A DNA stretch of 46,902 nt from Chitinophaga pinensis. Its GTDB lineage: Bacteria; Bacteroidota; Bacteroidia; SXHM01. Shown here piece after piece: positions 9,925 through 18,761 of this stretch. Numbering within the stretch: the stretch's first letter is position 1; each line of letters starts with the position of its first letter. Under the pieces are notes generated by a model, which saw only the letters and a list, made by a program, of their open reading frames with translations, was not told where the DNA came from and searched no databases. The translations under genes and the position numbers were made by a program. Location of the stretch: contig CAMBRL010000010.1 in NCBI GenBank assembly GCA_945870105.1, positions 1-46,902 of the forward strand. Direction: 5' to 3'.

Positions 9925-12900
9925 TTATTTCACCAACTTACCAATCTTCTCGTTCAGCTTCTCGCTCAGTAAATACATTACCGGCACCAGAATTAAGGTA
10001 AGGAAGGTAGCAAAGCCCAACCCGAAAATCATAGTCCATGACAAAGGTCCCCAGAAAGCAACATTGTCGCCACCAAAATAAATTTTAGGATCTAAGTGGG
10101 TAAACAAACTTTCAAAATCAATATTAAAACCAACAGCCAGCGGAATTAAACCCAGCATGGTGGCAGTAGCAGTAAGAATAACAGGAGTCATCCTTGTTTT
10201 TCCGGCCTGAATAATGGCGGTTTTCAAGTCCATGCCTTGCTCGCGCAACACATCGGTAAACTCAACCAACAGAATTCCGTTGCGCACCACAATACCGGCA
10301 AGGGCTACTATACCCACGCCTGTCATTACAATGGAAATTTCCATTCCGAAAATGGAGAAGCCCAGCAATACACCAATCAAACTGAAGATAACCTCGCTGA
10401 TGATAAGCACTGTTTTGCTGATGGAGTTGAATTGAATAATGAGGGTAATAAAAATAAGTCCTATCGAAAGAAGAAGGGCAAGCTGCAAAAAGTCCTGCGA
10501 TTCTTTCTGGTCTTCCTGCTCGCCTGTCATTTTTACTGTTACCGCTTCGGGCTTAGGAAATTTCTCGATGGCGGCAGTTACGTTGGCAACCACTTCGTTA
10601 GGGTTATAGCCATTCAATACGTTGGACGAAAGCGTAATCAGTCTCTTCTGATTTTTGCGTTTTATACCTCCGTATGTATTTTGATAATGAACCTTTGCTA
10701 CAGATGAAAGCGGTATCTGACGGATGCCAAACGTAGTCATATCGCGGTAGGTAATTTTCATGTTCATCAATGCATCAATATCGTTGCGTTGCGGCTCAAC
10801 AAAGCGCAGCATAATGGGGTAATCATCATTATCGTCACGGAATTTTGATACCTCTTTACCATACACAGCCGTGCGCACTTCAGAACCAATTTGTCCGGTA
10901 AAAATACCTTCGCGGTTGGCGCGCTCACGGTCAATATCAATAACCAGTTCGGGCTTGTTGTTTTGTAAATCAGATTTCAATTCTTCCACACCGCCAATCT
11001 GCAATGAGTCCAGATATCGTTTAATACCATTGGAAGCATTTGCCAACTCGGTAAAGTCATCGCCATAAATTTCAATGTTCACCGGTTTGCCCACAGGTGG
11101 GCCGTTACGCTCCTGGTCAACGGTAATTTCAGCGCCCGGAATACCTTTTAAAGCTTCGCGGATTTTGTCTAAATAAACTGCAGTGCTTTGTCCGTTTCGT
11201 TTACCAAACTCAACAAACGAAACTGAGACTTTTCCCTTGTTGGGAGCCGTTGTGCGGTCGCCTTCAGTAGGGTCGGTTGCACCAATAGCCACATTGCTTA
11301 TGATAGAAGAAACCAGCGGATTGTCTTCGCCCACTACTTCATAAACGCGGTCTTCAACAATGCGTGTAATTGAATCGGTGTAGGCAACATCCGTTCCTAT
11401 GGGAAGATTAAGATATACATAAACAAAGTTAGGGTCTGACTTAGGGAAGAAAACTATTTTAATATTGCTGATGGAGACAACCCAGAACGAGAAGAACAGC
11501 AATCCAATGGTTGCGAACAGCAATATAATTGGTCTCCATCCTTTCAATGCCCAGGTAACAATAGATTCGTAAATATTCTGCACTCCGGGCCATACTGTAT
11601 TCTGGAAACCTTTAATACCTCTGTCAATAATAAAACGGTGAAGAATAACCAGTAACATAACAAACACTGTAAAGTTGCCCATGCCTAACGAGCCGCTTGC
11701 ATAAAAAATAACGGCCAGCACTACAAATACAGCACAGCTGATCAGCAAGCCTTTGTATCCCTTTTTCTTCTCGTGTTCTTCATCATGCGGCTTCATAAAG
11801 TCGGCAGCAAAAACAGGGTTAATGATATACGCCACCAGCAACGAAGCCAGCAATGTTATAATCAATGTTATGGGCAGGAAGAACATAAACTTACCTACAA
11901 TACCACCCCAGAAAGCCAGCGGAACAAATGGCGCAAGCGTGGTCAACGTTCCTGAAAGCACGGGAAGAAAAACCTCGCCCGTTGCCTGTTTGGCAGCCTG
12001 TATAATAGGAACCTTTCCGTTGTTAAAAATCCTGTGCGTGTTTTCAATTACCACAATGGCATCGTCTACCACAATACCCAATGCAAGCAGCAAGGAGAAC
12101 AGCACCATCATATTCATCGTAAACCCGATACTTGGCATCACTAAGAAAGCAATAAACATGGAGAGCGGAACTGAAAGCGCAACAAACACAGCATTGGTTA
12201 CACCCATAAAAAACATGAGCACCAGCGTTACCAGAATAAACCCGATGATGATGGTGTTAATCAGTTCGTGAAGTACCAAACGGGTTTGTCCGCTTTGGTC
12301 GCCTGTCATGGTAACTATCAGGTCTTTCGGAAATTCTTCTTTTTGTAAGCGCGCTACAATAGCGTGAATTTTGTCTGAAGCTTCAATAAGGTTTTCGCCA
12401 CTGCGTTTAATAACGTTAAGCGTAATTACATTCTTGTGTTCAAGACGTGCATAGCTTTCCTTTTCCTTGAAACCATCTTTTATTTCAGCAATATCTTTCA
12501 GGTAAACATGTGCACCGGTCATGGAACGCACCACAATGTTTTCAATATCTTTTACATCTTTTATCTCGCCCGAAACGCTGATGGCGCGGGTCATTCCGCC
12601 CATCTTCACCTGTCCGCCCGAAACGGTTACGTTCTCGTAAGCAATGGCATTACTCACATCGCCCATGGTAAGCGTGGCCGCCTGTAATTTATACATATCC
12701 ACATTGATTTGTATTTCGCGGTCAAGAGCACCCACAATATCTACACGGGTAATTTCTTTCAGAGCCTCTACTTCATCTTCAATGCGGTCGGCAAATTTTT
12801 TCAGTTTATTCAGGTCAAAGTCACCCGAAATATTTACATACAGCATGGGCTGTTCCGAAAAATCCACTTCAATAACATTGGGTTCAAATGTCATGTCGTT

Positions 12901-13281
12901 AGGCAAATCGGTGCGCGCTTTATCCACCGCATCTTTTACCTTTTGCTTGGCGGCAGGCACATCCACATCAGTAGCAAACTCAACAACCACGATAGAAAAA
13001 TCCTGAATGGAAGAGCTCGTAAGTTTCTTTACTCCCGATATAGCCTTAATTTGTTTTTCAATCGGCTTGGTGATCAGGTTTTCAATATCACCAGGTGAAG
13101 TTCCCGGGTAAATAGTATTGACATAAATAGTAGGAATAACGATTTCGGGAAACCGTTCTTTCGGCATGGTGTTATAGGAGTAAATACCCATAATACTCAG
13201 TATAGCCGCAATTACATAAATGCTGGTTCTATTGTCAATAGCCCAACTGCTGGGTTTAAATTCTTTGAATTTTTCTAACAT
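9925..13281 (-). CDS. RND efflux transporter permease (AcrB/HAE family)
   Basis: Read from ATG at 13281 (MLEKFKEFKPSSW), the protein has about 1118 residues. It shows the usual RND order: TM1 (IYVIAAILSIMGIYSYN), a periplasmic loop containing PGTSPGDIENLITKPIE and SGVKKLTSSS, TM2-6 with the proton-relay stretch GIVVDDAIVVIENTHRI, a second large loop, and TM7-12 ending in PVMYLLSEKLNEK. It is longer than AcrB (~1050). The extra length is a linker near residues 510-590 with two added hydrophobic segments, often seen in Bacteroidetes homologues. It works with the TolC and MFP proteins encoded upstream to expel compounds across both membranes; the substrate cannot be read from sequence. Confidence 0.92.
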   Translation of the reverse strand: MLEKFKEFKPSSWAIDNRTSIYVIAAILSIMGIYSYNTMPKERFPEIVIPTIYVNTIYPGTSPGDIENLITKPIEKQIKAISGVKKLTSSSIQDFSIVVVEFATDVDVPAAKQKVKDAVDKARTDLPNDMTFEPNVIEVDFSEQPMLYVNISGDFDLNKLKKFADRIEDEVEALKEITRVDIVGALDREIQINVDMYKLQAATLTMGDVSNAIAYENVTVSGGQVKMGGMTRAISVSGEIKDVKDIENIVVRSMTGAHVYLKDIAEIKDGFKEKESYARLEHKNVITLNVIKRSGENLIEASDKIHAIVARLQKEEFPKDLIVTMTGDQSGQTRLVLHELINTIIIGFILVTLVLMFFMGVTNAVFVALSVPLSMFIAFLVMPSIGFTMNMMVLFSLLLALGIVVDDAIVVIENTHRIFNNGKVPIIQAAKQATGEVFLPVLSGTLTTLAPFVPLAFWGGIVGKFMFFLPITLIITLLASLLVAYIINPVFAADFMKPHDEEHEKKKGYKGLLISCAVFVVLAVIFYASGSLGMGNFTVFVMLLVILHRFIIDRGIKGFQNTVWPGVQNIYESIVTWALKGWRPIILLFATIGLLFFSFWVVSISNIKIVFFPKSDPNFVYVYLNLPIGTDVAYTDSITRIVEDRVYEVVGEDNPLVSSIISNVAIGATDPTEGDRTTAPNKGKVSVSFVEFGKRNGQSTAVYLDKIREALKGIPGAEITVDQERNGPPVGKPVNIEIYGDDFTELANASNGIKRYLDSLQIGGVEELKSDLQNNKPELVIDIDRERANREGIFTGQIGSEVRTAVYGKEVSKFRDDNDDYPIMLRFVEPQRNDIDALMNMKITYRDMTTFGIRQIPLSSVAKVHYQNTYGGIKRKNQKRLITLSSNVLNGYNPNEVVANVTAAIEKFPKPEAVTVKMTGEQEDQKESQDFLQLALLLSIGLIFITLIIQFNSISKTVLIISEVIFSLIGVLLGFSIFGMEISIVMTGVGIVALAGIVVRNGILLVEFTDVLREQGMDLKTAIIQAGKTRMTPVILTATATMLGLIPLAVGFNIDFESLFTHLDPKIYFGGDNVAFWGPLSWTMIFGLGFATFLTLILVPVMYLLSEKLNEKIGKLVK

Positions 13282-13295
13282 GTTTTCTGTTTTAT

Positions 13296-13357
13296 TCACC
13301 ACAGATTACTCAGATTTTCACGGATTAATCTGTGCTTATCTGTGTAATCTGTGGTGA
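13296..13357. repeat. Dispersed hairpin repeat, CACAGATT family, copy 2
   Basis: A perfect 14-bp inverted repeat (13296-13309 with 13344-13357) encloses CACGGATTAATCTGTG-like words. It lies inside the efflux operon between the MFP and RND genes and could form an mRNA hairpin that tunes RND expression. Confidence 0.65.
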
Positions 13358-13369
13358 GTTATTTATTTC

Positions 13370-14482
13370 TTAGAAGCTAATCAACTCTCCGTTATTCAAC
13401 CCTTGGAAACCGGTGGTGATAACTTTATCGCCTGCTGAAATTCCGGAAAGAACTTCGGCTTGTCCTCGGTAGGTATGTCCTACGGTTATTATTGTTTTTT
13501 TAGCTACGGTTTTGCCGTTGTCATTTGCGGCAATCATAATGTAACTGCCTTCTTCAGAGTTCTGAATAAGGTTAATAGGAATAACCAAAGCTGAGTCAGT
13601 TTTGAAATCCACCACTTTTAAAACCGCAACCATGTTAGGATGAAATTCATCTTGCGAAGGCAAATCAGCTTCAACGGTGAAGGTGCGTGTGTTTGCGTTA
13701 ATTGCTTTTCCTACAAATGAAAGTTTAGAAGAAACATTTTTTGCCAAATCAGGAAAATGAATCTCAACATCGTTTCCCTTTTTCACCTTTGAAGCAAAGC
13801 CTTCTGCTACTTCTGCTTTTGCTTTAAGAGATGAAGTATTTACAACTCTCACCGCAGGATAGCCCGGTGAAACGGTTGAACCTAATTTAAAATAAACCTC
13901 ATCCACTGTTCCGTTGATTGGTGATTTCAGGTAAGTCATTTCAACCTGTTCCTTCAGTGTTGCCATTTTTTGTTCCAATCCTTCTTTGGTGTTTTTGGCT
14001 TGCAGGTATTGAATTTCAGAACCTATTTTCTGGTCCCAGAGTTTTTTCTGTTTATTAAAAACTTCGGTTGCAAAGGCAAGTCCGGTTTTTAGTTCTTCCA
14101 TACCTTTCAGCAAAGCAGCATTATCTGTTTCGCCCAGTATCTGACCAACTTTTACATCGTCACCGGCTTCAACATTTACCTTGGTAATGGTACCCGGCAT
14201 TTTAGGACTGATAGTAATATTTTCATCAGCATCTACTTTACCCTGAATATCTAGGTAGTGAACAAAAGACTGCGCCTTGGCTTCGGTAACAGCTACCGGA
14301 ATTATTTTTTCAGTATTAGTAGTATCAGTAAGCGCAATTTCTGCTTCCAGTACTTTTATTTTTTCGGTTAGCGCTGTATATTCTTTTTTCAGCGAATCAA
14401 GTTGCGCTTTTTTATTGCCGCCTTCAGGTTTGCTGCAGGCTGCGATTAGTAGTACAAGAACGGGGATCAGTAAGTGTTTCAT
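13370..14482 (-). CDS. RND efflux periplasmic adaptor (membrane fusion) lipoprotein
   Basis: The 370 residues begin with a lipoprotein signal (LLIPVLVLLIAACSKP, lipidated Cys16), followed by a coiled-coil stretch (QLDSLKKEYTALTEKIKVLE). The HlyD/AcrA fold follows: a lipoyl-like half (GTITKVNVEAGDDVKVGQIL), an alpha hairpin, the second lipoyl half (LKSPINGTVDEVYFKLGSTV), and beta-barrel and membrane-proximal domains ending in GDKVITTGFQGLNNGELI. It would bridge the inner-membrane RND pump to the TolC channel. It lies 33 bp after the TolC gene. Confidence 0.92.
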   Translation of the reverse strand: MKHLLIPVLVLLIAACSKPEGGNKKAQLDSLKKEYTALTEKIKVLEAEIALTDTTNTEKIIPVAVTEAKAQSFVHYLDIQGKVDADENITISPKMPGTITKVNVEAGDDVKVGQILGETDNAALLKGMEELKTGLAFATEVFNKQKKLWDQKIGSEIQYLQAKNTKEGLEQKMATLKEQVEMTYLKSPINGTVDEVYFKLGSTVSPGYPAVRVVNTSSLKAKAEVAEGFASKVKKGNDVEIHFPDLAKNVSSKLSFVGKAINANTRTFTVEADLPSQDEFHPNMVAVLKVVDFKTDSALVIPINLIQNSEEGSYIMIAANDNGKTVAKKTIITVGHTYRGQAEVLSGISAGDKVITTGFQGLNNGELISF

Positions 14483-14515
14483 ATTTGTTATTTGTTTTTG
14501 TCTGTTTTCTTTTTC

Positions 14516-15868
14516 TTAGTAGGTGAGTAAAGTTTTGTTCAGTTCAGCTTTTGCGTTCATCAATTGAAATAAACTGCCGATGTAAGCGCCTTGTGTTTGC
14601 GTAAGCTGTGTTTCGGTCTGCATCAGCTCGGTGCTGTTAGACAAACCTTCATTAAATTTGGTAACTGTTTTATTGCGGATGCTTTCTGCCAGTTTTATGT
14701 TGGCTTCTTCGGCTCTTAATTGTTCAAATGCACTGATGTAGTTTGAGCGGGCAGTTTCACTCTGGAGTTTCAGTTGCTGAGCAGTAAAATCTTTCTGATA
14801 TTTTATTCTTTCAAGATTTAATTTAGAGCGTTTTACCGAAGCAGCTTTTGCAAAACTATCCCAGATAGGAATTTTTAAATTCAAGCCCCAAACCGCCATT
14901 GGAAACCATTTTTCCCCATCAGAAAAAAAGCTGAAGTCATTGCTCAGCGCCTGTTGCTGGTAGTTGATAAATGCGTTAGCGGTAGGCAGGTATTTTGCTT
15001 TTTCAATTTTCACCAAGTAGTTGTTCAGCGTTATTTCCATGTCGGCCAAATAGTAGTTGATGTTTTTGTTTACATCAAACTTTGTATTTATTAATGCGTC
15101 ATGGTTATTAAGCACCCAAAGTGATTCTAGGTCATCAGTAAGTTGAATGTTTTTATCCTGATCATAACCCATCTGCAGTTTTAAAACATTCTTGGTTATT
15201 TCAGCCTGGCGGCCTGCTTTGTCAATGGCTGTTTTTGAGTTTGCCACCAATAGATTTAGCTGGTCAACAGCTGATTCTTCGGCAAAACCACTTGTATAAT
15301 ATTCTTTGGTTTCAAAAAGTATTTTCTCAAGGCTTACCAGGTTTTGTTCCATCAGTTTTTTGCTGCGCTCGGCAACCAATACCGTGTAATAAGCCTCTTC
15401 AATAGTAGCACCCAAATCCTGATCGTTCTTTTTATCCAGGTTGCGCATTTTCTCAAGATACATTTTTGCGCCCTGCACACCAATTATCCAGGTGGGATCA
15501 AAAAGCATTTGTGATGCTGTTGCGCTTGCGGTGAGATTATATTGTGTACCAAACTTCACCTTTGCAAACTCACCCGGCTGTCCGCCAAAAAATTGTGCAG
15601 GAATTAGTGAAGTGGGCAGTTGCAGGAAATCCTGAAAGCTAACCGAACCGTTTACCTGCGGCAATCCGTAGGAAATAGATTCATTCACATTGGTTTGTGC
15701 CTGACCGATACCCAGCTCATACGATTTTGCGCTGAAAGCATTTGCCAGTGCAAAGTCCTGCGCCTGTTTCAGTGAGAACGGTTGCGAGGCATTTTCCTGT
15801 GCATAAGCAGCAGCATTGGCAATAAGTATTGCAAGGGCTGCGATTACGGATTTTAAAATTCTGTTCAT
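14516..15868 (-). CDS. TolC-family outer membrane efflux protein
   Basis: ATG at 15868 gives 450 residues beginning with a signal peptide (MNRILKSVIAALAILIANAAAYAQE). Two OEP-type repeats of long helices and short strands follow, with FSLKQAQDFALANAFSAKSYEL at the mature start. The second half has VWGLNLKIPIWDSF, and the end reads NAKELNKTLLTY-like (NAKAELNKTLLTY). The length is typical for TolC. The start lies one base after the TetR stop, so the two genes are tightly coupled. The frame stays open 27 bases upstream, inside the TetR gene. Confidence 0.9.
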   Translation of the reverse strand: MNRILKSVIAALAILIANAAAYAQENASQPFSLKQAQDFALANAFSAKSYELGIGQAQTNVNESISYGLPQVNGSVSFQDFLQLPTSLIPAQFFGGQPGEFAKVKFGTQYNLTASATASQMLFDPTWIIGVQGAKMYLEKMRNLDKKNDQDLGATIEEAYYTVLVAERSKKLMEQNLVSLEKILFETKEYYTSGFAEESAVDQLNLLVANSKTAIDKAGRQAEITKNVLKLQMGYDQDKNIQLTDDLESLWVLNNHDALINTKFDVNKNINYYLADMEITLNNYLVKIEKAKYLPTANAFINYQQQALSNDFSFFSDGEKWFPMAVWGLNLKIPIWDSFAKAASVKRSKLNLERIKYQKDFTAQQLKLQSETARSNYISAFEQLRAEEANIKLAESIRNKTVTKFNEGLSNSTELMQTETQLTQTQGAYIGSLFQLMNAKAELNKTLLTY

Positions 15869-15869
15869 G

Positions 15870-16499
15870 TTATATTTTGGGATTTGTTGGGTCAATGGTT
15901 TTTATTTTGTCCATAAAATATTCTATTCCTTTAGGGCTGGCTATTCCGCGGATGTGGTAGCGTATCATTTCAAAATACACTTCCTGAAAATTAAATTGTG
16001 AGGGCGGAAAAAGTTCTCCGTCAAAAATTACATCTATGCGGGCAATGTGTATGCGAGCTACGATGGGGATATTCAGGTTTGCGCGGTAAAGCCCTTCCTG
16101 TTTGCCTTTTTCCATATTGTCGGCAACGCATTTAAAGAGAAAGTTTTTGCGGTACTCCGAGAAAATTTTCCAGGCTTCGGGATAATATTTCCGTAAATCG
16201 TAATGAACAGAAGGGTGGAGGTTCTTCAGCATTTCGGCAACGTGTTTGCTTACTTCAAACATCTCGTCAATGGCGTTCAGGTTTTTAGCCCAGATAGCTT
16301 CCTGAAAAGCTTCTTCAGATTTAAAGTAATTTGAAAATGATTTTATTAGCAAATCTTCCTTGTCGGTGCAATGCAGGTAAAGCGTTTTTTTAGAGATACC
16401 AAGCTCACGGGCAATATCATCCATGGTGAGGCTTTTAATGCCGCAACTAAGAAATAGCTTGTCTACCTTTTCTAAAAATTGTTGTTCTTTTTGCTCCAT
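15870..16499 (-). CDS. TetR-family regulator of the efflux operon
   Basis: ATG at 16499 (MEQKEQQFLEKVDKLF) gives 209 residues, normal for TetR. The N-terminal helix-turn-helix reads SLTMDDIARELGISKKTLYLHCTDKEDL, followed by an all-helical ligand domain with no recognised specificity. The frame extends to 16562, but that would translate half of the upstream palindrome, so the shorter start is preferred. It is the first gene of the minus-strand operon and probably autorepresses through the palindrome at 16524-16569. Confidence 0.88.
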   Translation of the reverse strand: MEQKEQQFLEKVDKLFLSCGIKSLTMDDIARELGISKKTLYLHCTDKEDLLIKSFSNYFKSEEAFQEAIWAKNLNAIDEMFEVSKHVAEMLKNLHPSVHYDLRKYYPEAWKIFSEYRKNFLFKCVADNMEKGKQEGLYRANLNIPIVARIHIARIDVIFDGELFPPSQFNFQEVYFEMIRYHIRGIASPKGIEYFMDKIKTIDPTNPKI

Positions 16500-16507
16500 T
16501 GCGGGGC

Positions 16508-16515
16508 CAAAAGTA
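16508..16515 (-). promoter_or_regulatory. Bacteroidetes -7 box of the efflux operon
   Basis: The minus strand reads TACTTTTG, an exact TAnnTTTG match, with its 3' end 8 bases from the preferred TetR start. Transcription would begin almost at the ATG (near-leaderless). The 46-bp palindrome covers the place of the -33 element. Confidence 0.55.
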
Positions 16516-16523
16516 TATAAAAA

Positions 16524-16569
16524 GGAAACGATGGAAACGTTTTTATGCAAAAACGTTTCCATCGTTTCC
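16524..16569. promoter_or_regulatory. Perfect 46-bp palindrome, probable TetR operator
   Basis: Two 21-base arms (16524-16544 and 16549-16569) are exact reverse complements around ATGC, so the 46 bases are fully symmetric. Each arm contains GGAAACG twice, spaced 9 bp, giving four half-sites. It sits directly upstream of the -7 box of the TetR-led operon, so binding would block the -33 region. Operator function is inferred from position and symmetry. Confidence 0.75.
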
Positions 16570-16720
16570 TAATTGATTGGATTTCAGGGAGGAAAAATTA
16601 TTGATGCAGTTTGATTAATAAGGGTTTGGCGCTTGATTAATGTAATTTATTCGGGTTTATGCACAAGTTGTAGTAAGCACAAACCAGTATAGGGATTTTA
16701 CACTACTATTTATTTAAGCC

Positions 16721-16728
16721 TACATTTG
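16721..16728 (+). promoter_or_regulatory. -7 box for the 16752 gene
   Basis: TACATTTG is an exact TAnnTTTG match 24 bases before the proposed TTG start. A TTTAC-like -33 element lies about 19 bases further upstream. Confidence 0.5.
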
Positions 16729-16751
16729 TTTCAAACCAATACAACCAAATC

Positions 16752-17138
16752 TTGAAAACAATCGGGCTGCTTTTTCTGCTTCTTTCTGCAACAATTTCAC
16801 TTTATGCACAAACCAAATGCGACTTTGCAGGTAATTGGGCAACCAAATGGGAAGGCTCAGATTGCCAGCTTAACATGATAAAAACTTATGGCAACACCAT
16901 GACCGGATCTTATTATTATGAAAACCAAAACGGAACCGTTAACGGAACCATTTACGGAACCGTGAAGGATGAATTTATAGAAGCAAAAGGCAGTGAAGTA
17001 ACTCTTACAGGAAAATGGACGGAAGAAGCAGCAAACGGAACATTTACCTTTTACAAAAATTGCTCGCTCAATAAATTTACGGGCAATTGGAAGAATGATA
17101 ACGGAGAGGAAAAAGGTATGTGGATTGGGGAAAAGTAG
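16752..17138 (+). CDS. Small secreted protein of unknown function
   Basis: The 128 residues begin at TTG 16752 (KTIGLLFLLLSATISLYAQ), a clear signal peptide that supports this start; no ATG is better placed. The mature part is rich in Gly, Asn, Thr and aromatic residues with repeated strands (GTVNGTIYGTVKD, GNWKNDNGEEKGMWIGEK). It has the look of a small lipocalin-like beta-barrel fold, suggested by pattern only. Two Cys (CDF, DCQ) are near the mature N-terminus and one is later. It has its own promoter and is not in an operon. Confidence 0.7.
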   Translation: MKTIGLLFLLLSATISLYAQTKCDFAGNWATKWEGSDCQLNMIKTYGNTMTGSYYYENQNGTVNGTIYGTVKDEFIEAKGSEVTLTGKWTEEAANGTFTFYKNCSLNKFTGNWKNDNGEEKGMWIGEK

Positions 17139-17176
17139 TAACCCGAAATATTTGCAGGGTTTAATGTAAACAAAGC

Positions 17177-18619
17177 TTATTCATATTCCGCTTCCAGTAA
17201 TTCCCTGTGCTCGCTGTAAAGCTTTACCATCAGTTCACCAAAAAGTGTGTTTGCCCAGGCAAACCATTTGCGCGAAAAACGCTGAGGATTATCTTTATCA
17301 AATGACTCATGCATAAAGCCCGTGCCCGCATGGGAATGTTTCAGCATTTTCAAACACTGTTTTATTTCAGCTGTATCGGTGCTGGTAAGGGCCCGCAGAA
17401 TAATTCCCATGGGCCATATCTGATTATTGCCAGTATGCGGACTGCCTTGTCCTTCGGCTGCTTTGCCTTTGAAGTAATATGGGTTTTCACCGCTTAATAC
17501 AAAAGCCCGCGTGTTTTTATAAATAGCATCATCAGGTTTATGCGCGCCTAAATAGGTGAGCGAAATCAGCGAAGGTACATTGGCATCGTCCATTAAAAGC
17601 TGCTTGCCAAAACCATCCACTTCGTAGGCATATAATTCCCCCAGGGTGGGGTGGTGTATTACCGCATTTTTTTTAATGGCTGCATCTACTACATCGGCAA
17701 AGGATGCACATTCTTTGGCAAATGCTTCATCTTTTAACACCGCGTTATAAATTACGGAAAGTTGCCTTAATGACAGCACCGCAAAAATGTTGGAAGGAAT
17801 TAAATACGGATAGGTTGTAGCATCATCAGAAGGGCGGAACATGGAACAAATCATGCCGGTAAATTTTACAGGATTTCCTTTTCCATCGTTTACAGGTGCA
17901 TCAATGGGATTAAAGGATTTGCGGATAAAATAATAGGGTGAGGTACCATCACTGCGTTGCTCGGTGCGGAATGTTTTTACTACTGTACGTGCCGCTTCAT
18001 TCCATTCGCTGTCAAACACTGTTGCATCACCCGTTAATTCATAATAGCGGTTAGAAAGCCGGATAAAATAGCAGAGCGAATCTATTTCCCATTTGCGTTC
18101 GTGCACTCCGAGTTGGGGACTTGGTTTATCATTTTTCCATTCCGATTCTTTCTTCAGGTCTTTGTAAAACGCATTGGCATAAGGGTCTTTTAAAACGCAT
18201 TTTGCCTGACGGCTTACAAGGCCCTTTACCAGATTTTTCAGTTCATCATCTTTTGCAATAAGCGGAATATAAGGCCATACCTGTGCCGTTGAATCGCGCA
18301 GCCACATAGCATCTATATCACCGGTAATAATAAAGGTATCGGGTTTGCCGTCTATGGGCTCATAATCTACCGTGGTGTCTAAGGTATTTGGATAGCAATT
18401 CTCAAACAACCAGGCCAGCTCTTTATCTTTTATTGCTGCTTTTACTGCGCTCAGTTGTGCTTCAACTGCCTTGCTGGTAAATGTTCTTTTTTCAAGAGGA
18501 GGCCGCTTGCTTATTAATTCTTCTTTCAGAAATAATTCCAGGGCTATTGACTTAGCCGAAACCAGACTTAAGGCACCCAAAGCCAGGGTGTTTTTATTGA
18601 TAAAATCTCTGCGGTGCAT
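17177..18619 (-). CDS. Glycoside hydrolase family 125 (exo-alpha-1,6-mannosidase-like)
   Basis: The 480 residues match the GH125 family (formerly DUF1237). The hallmark stretch is DTFIITGDIDAMWLRDSTAQ (about 93-112), with LLMDDANVPSLISLTYLG and GSPHTGNNQIWPMGI further on. Characterised GH125 enzymes remove terminal alpha-1,6-mannose with inversion. The N-terminus MHRRDFINKNTLALGALSLV looks like a Tat signal, though the hydrophobic stretch is short; export to the periplasm is likely. It is divergent from the flavin oxidoreductase at 18762 and has no transporter or SusCD genes nearby. Confidence 0.9.
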   Translation of the reverse strand: MHRRDFINKNTLALGALSLVSAKSIALELFLKEELISKRPPLEKRTFTSKAVEAQLSAVKAAIKDKELAWLFENCYPNTLDTTVDYEPIDGKPDTFIITGDIDAMWLRDSTAQVWPYIPLIAKDDELKNLVKGLVSRQAKCVLKDPYANAFYKDLKKESEWKNDKPSPQLGVHERKWEIDSLCYFIRLSNRYYELTGDATVFDSEWNEAARTVVKTFRTEQRSDGTSPYYFIRKSFNPIDAPVNDGKGNPVKFTGMICSMFRPSDDATTYPYLIPSNIFAVLSLRQLSVIYNAVLKDEAFAKECASFADVVDAAIKKNAVIHHPTLGELYAYEVDGFGKQLLMDDANVPSLISLTYLGAHKPDDAIYKNTRAFVLSGENPYYFKGKAAEGQGSPHTGNNQIWPMGIILRALTSTDTAEIKQCLKMLKHSHAGTGFMHESFDKDNPQRFSRKWFAWANTLFGELMVKLYSEHRELLEAEYE

Positions 18620-18660
18620 GGAAGAGGTTTATAAACGTTTTGGCGAAGAAGGTAATAAGA

Positions 18661-18668
18661 CAAAACTA
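18661..18668 (-). promoter_or_regulatory. -7 box for the GH125 gene
   Basis: The minus strand reads TAGTTTTG, an exact TAnnTTTG match 41 bases upstream of the GH125 start. No clear -33 TTTG was found. Confidence 0.4.
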
Positions 18669-18761
18669 CTAAAAGTAGGAGATAAGGAAATAGAAACCCC
18701 CATTTACTGCTTCTCATTTTTTCATTCCTTTACATCCCCGCAACTCACATCTTAAATAACT

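Noticed and set aside
11753-12271. 172-codon + strand open frame
   Set aside because: It lies fully inside the RND permease gene on the other strand, which has unambiguous family motifs.
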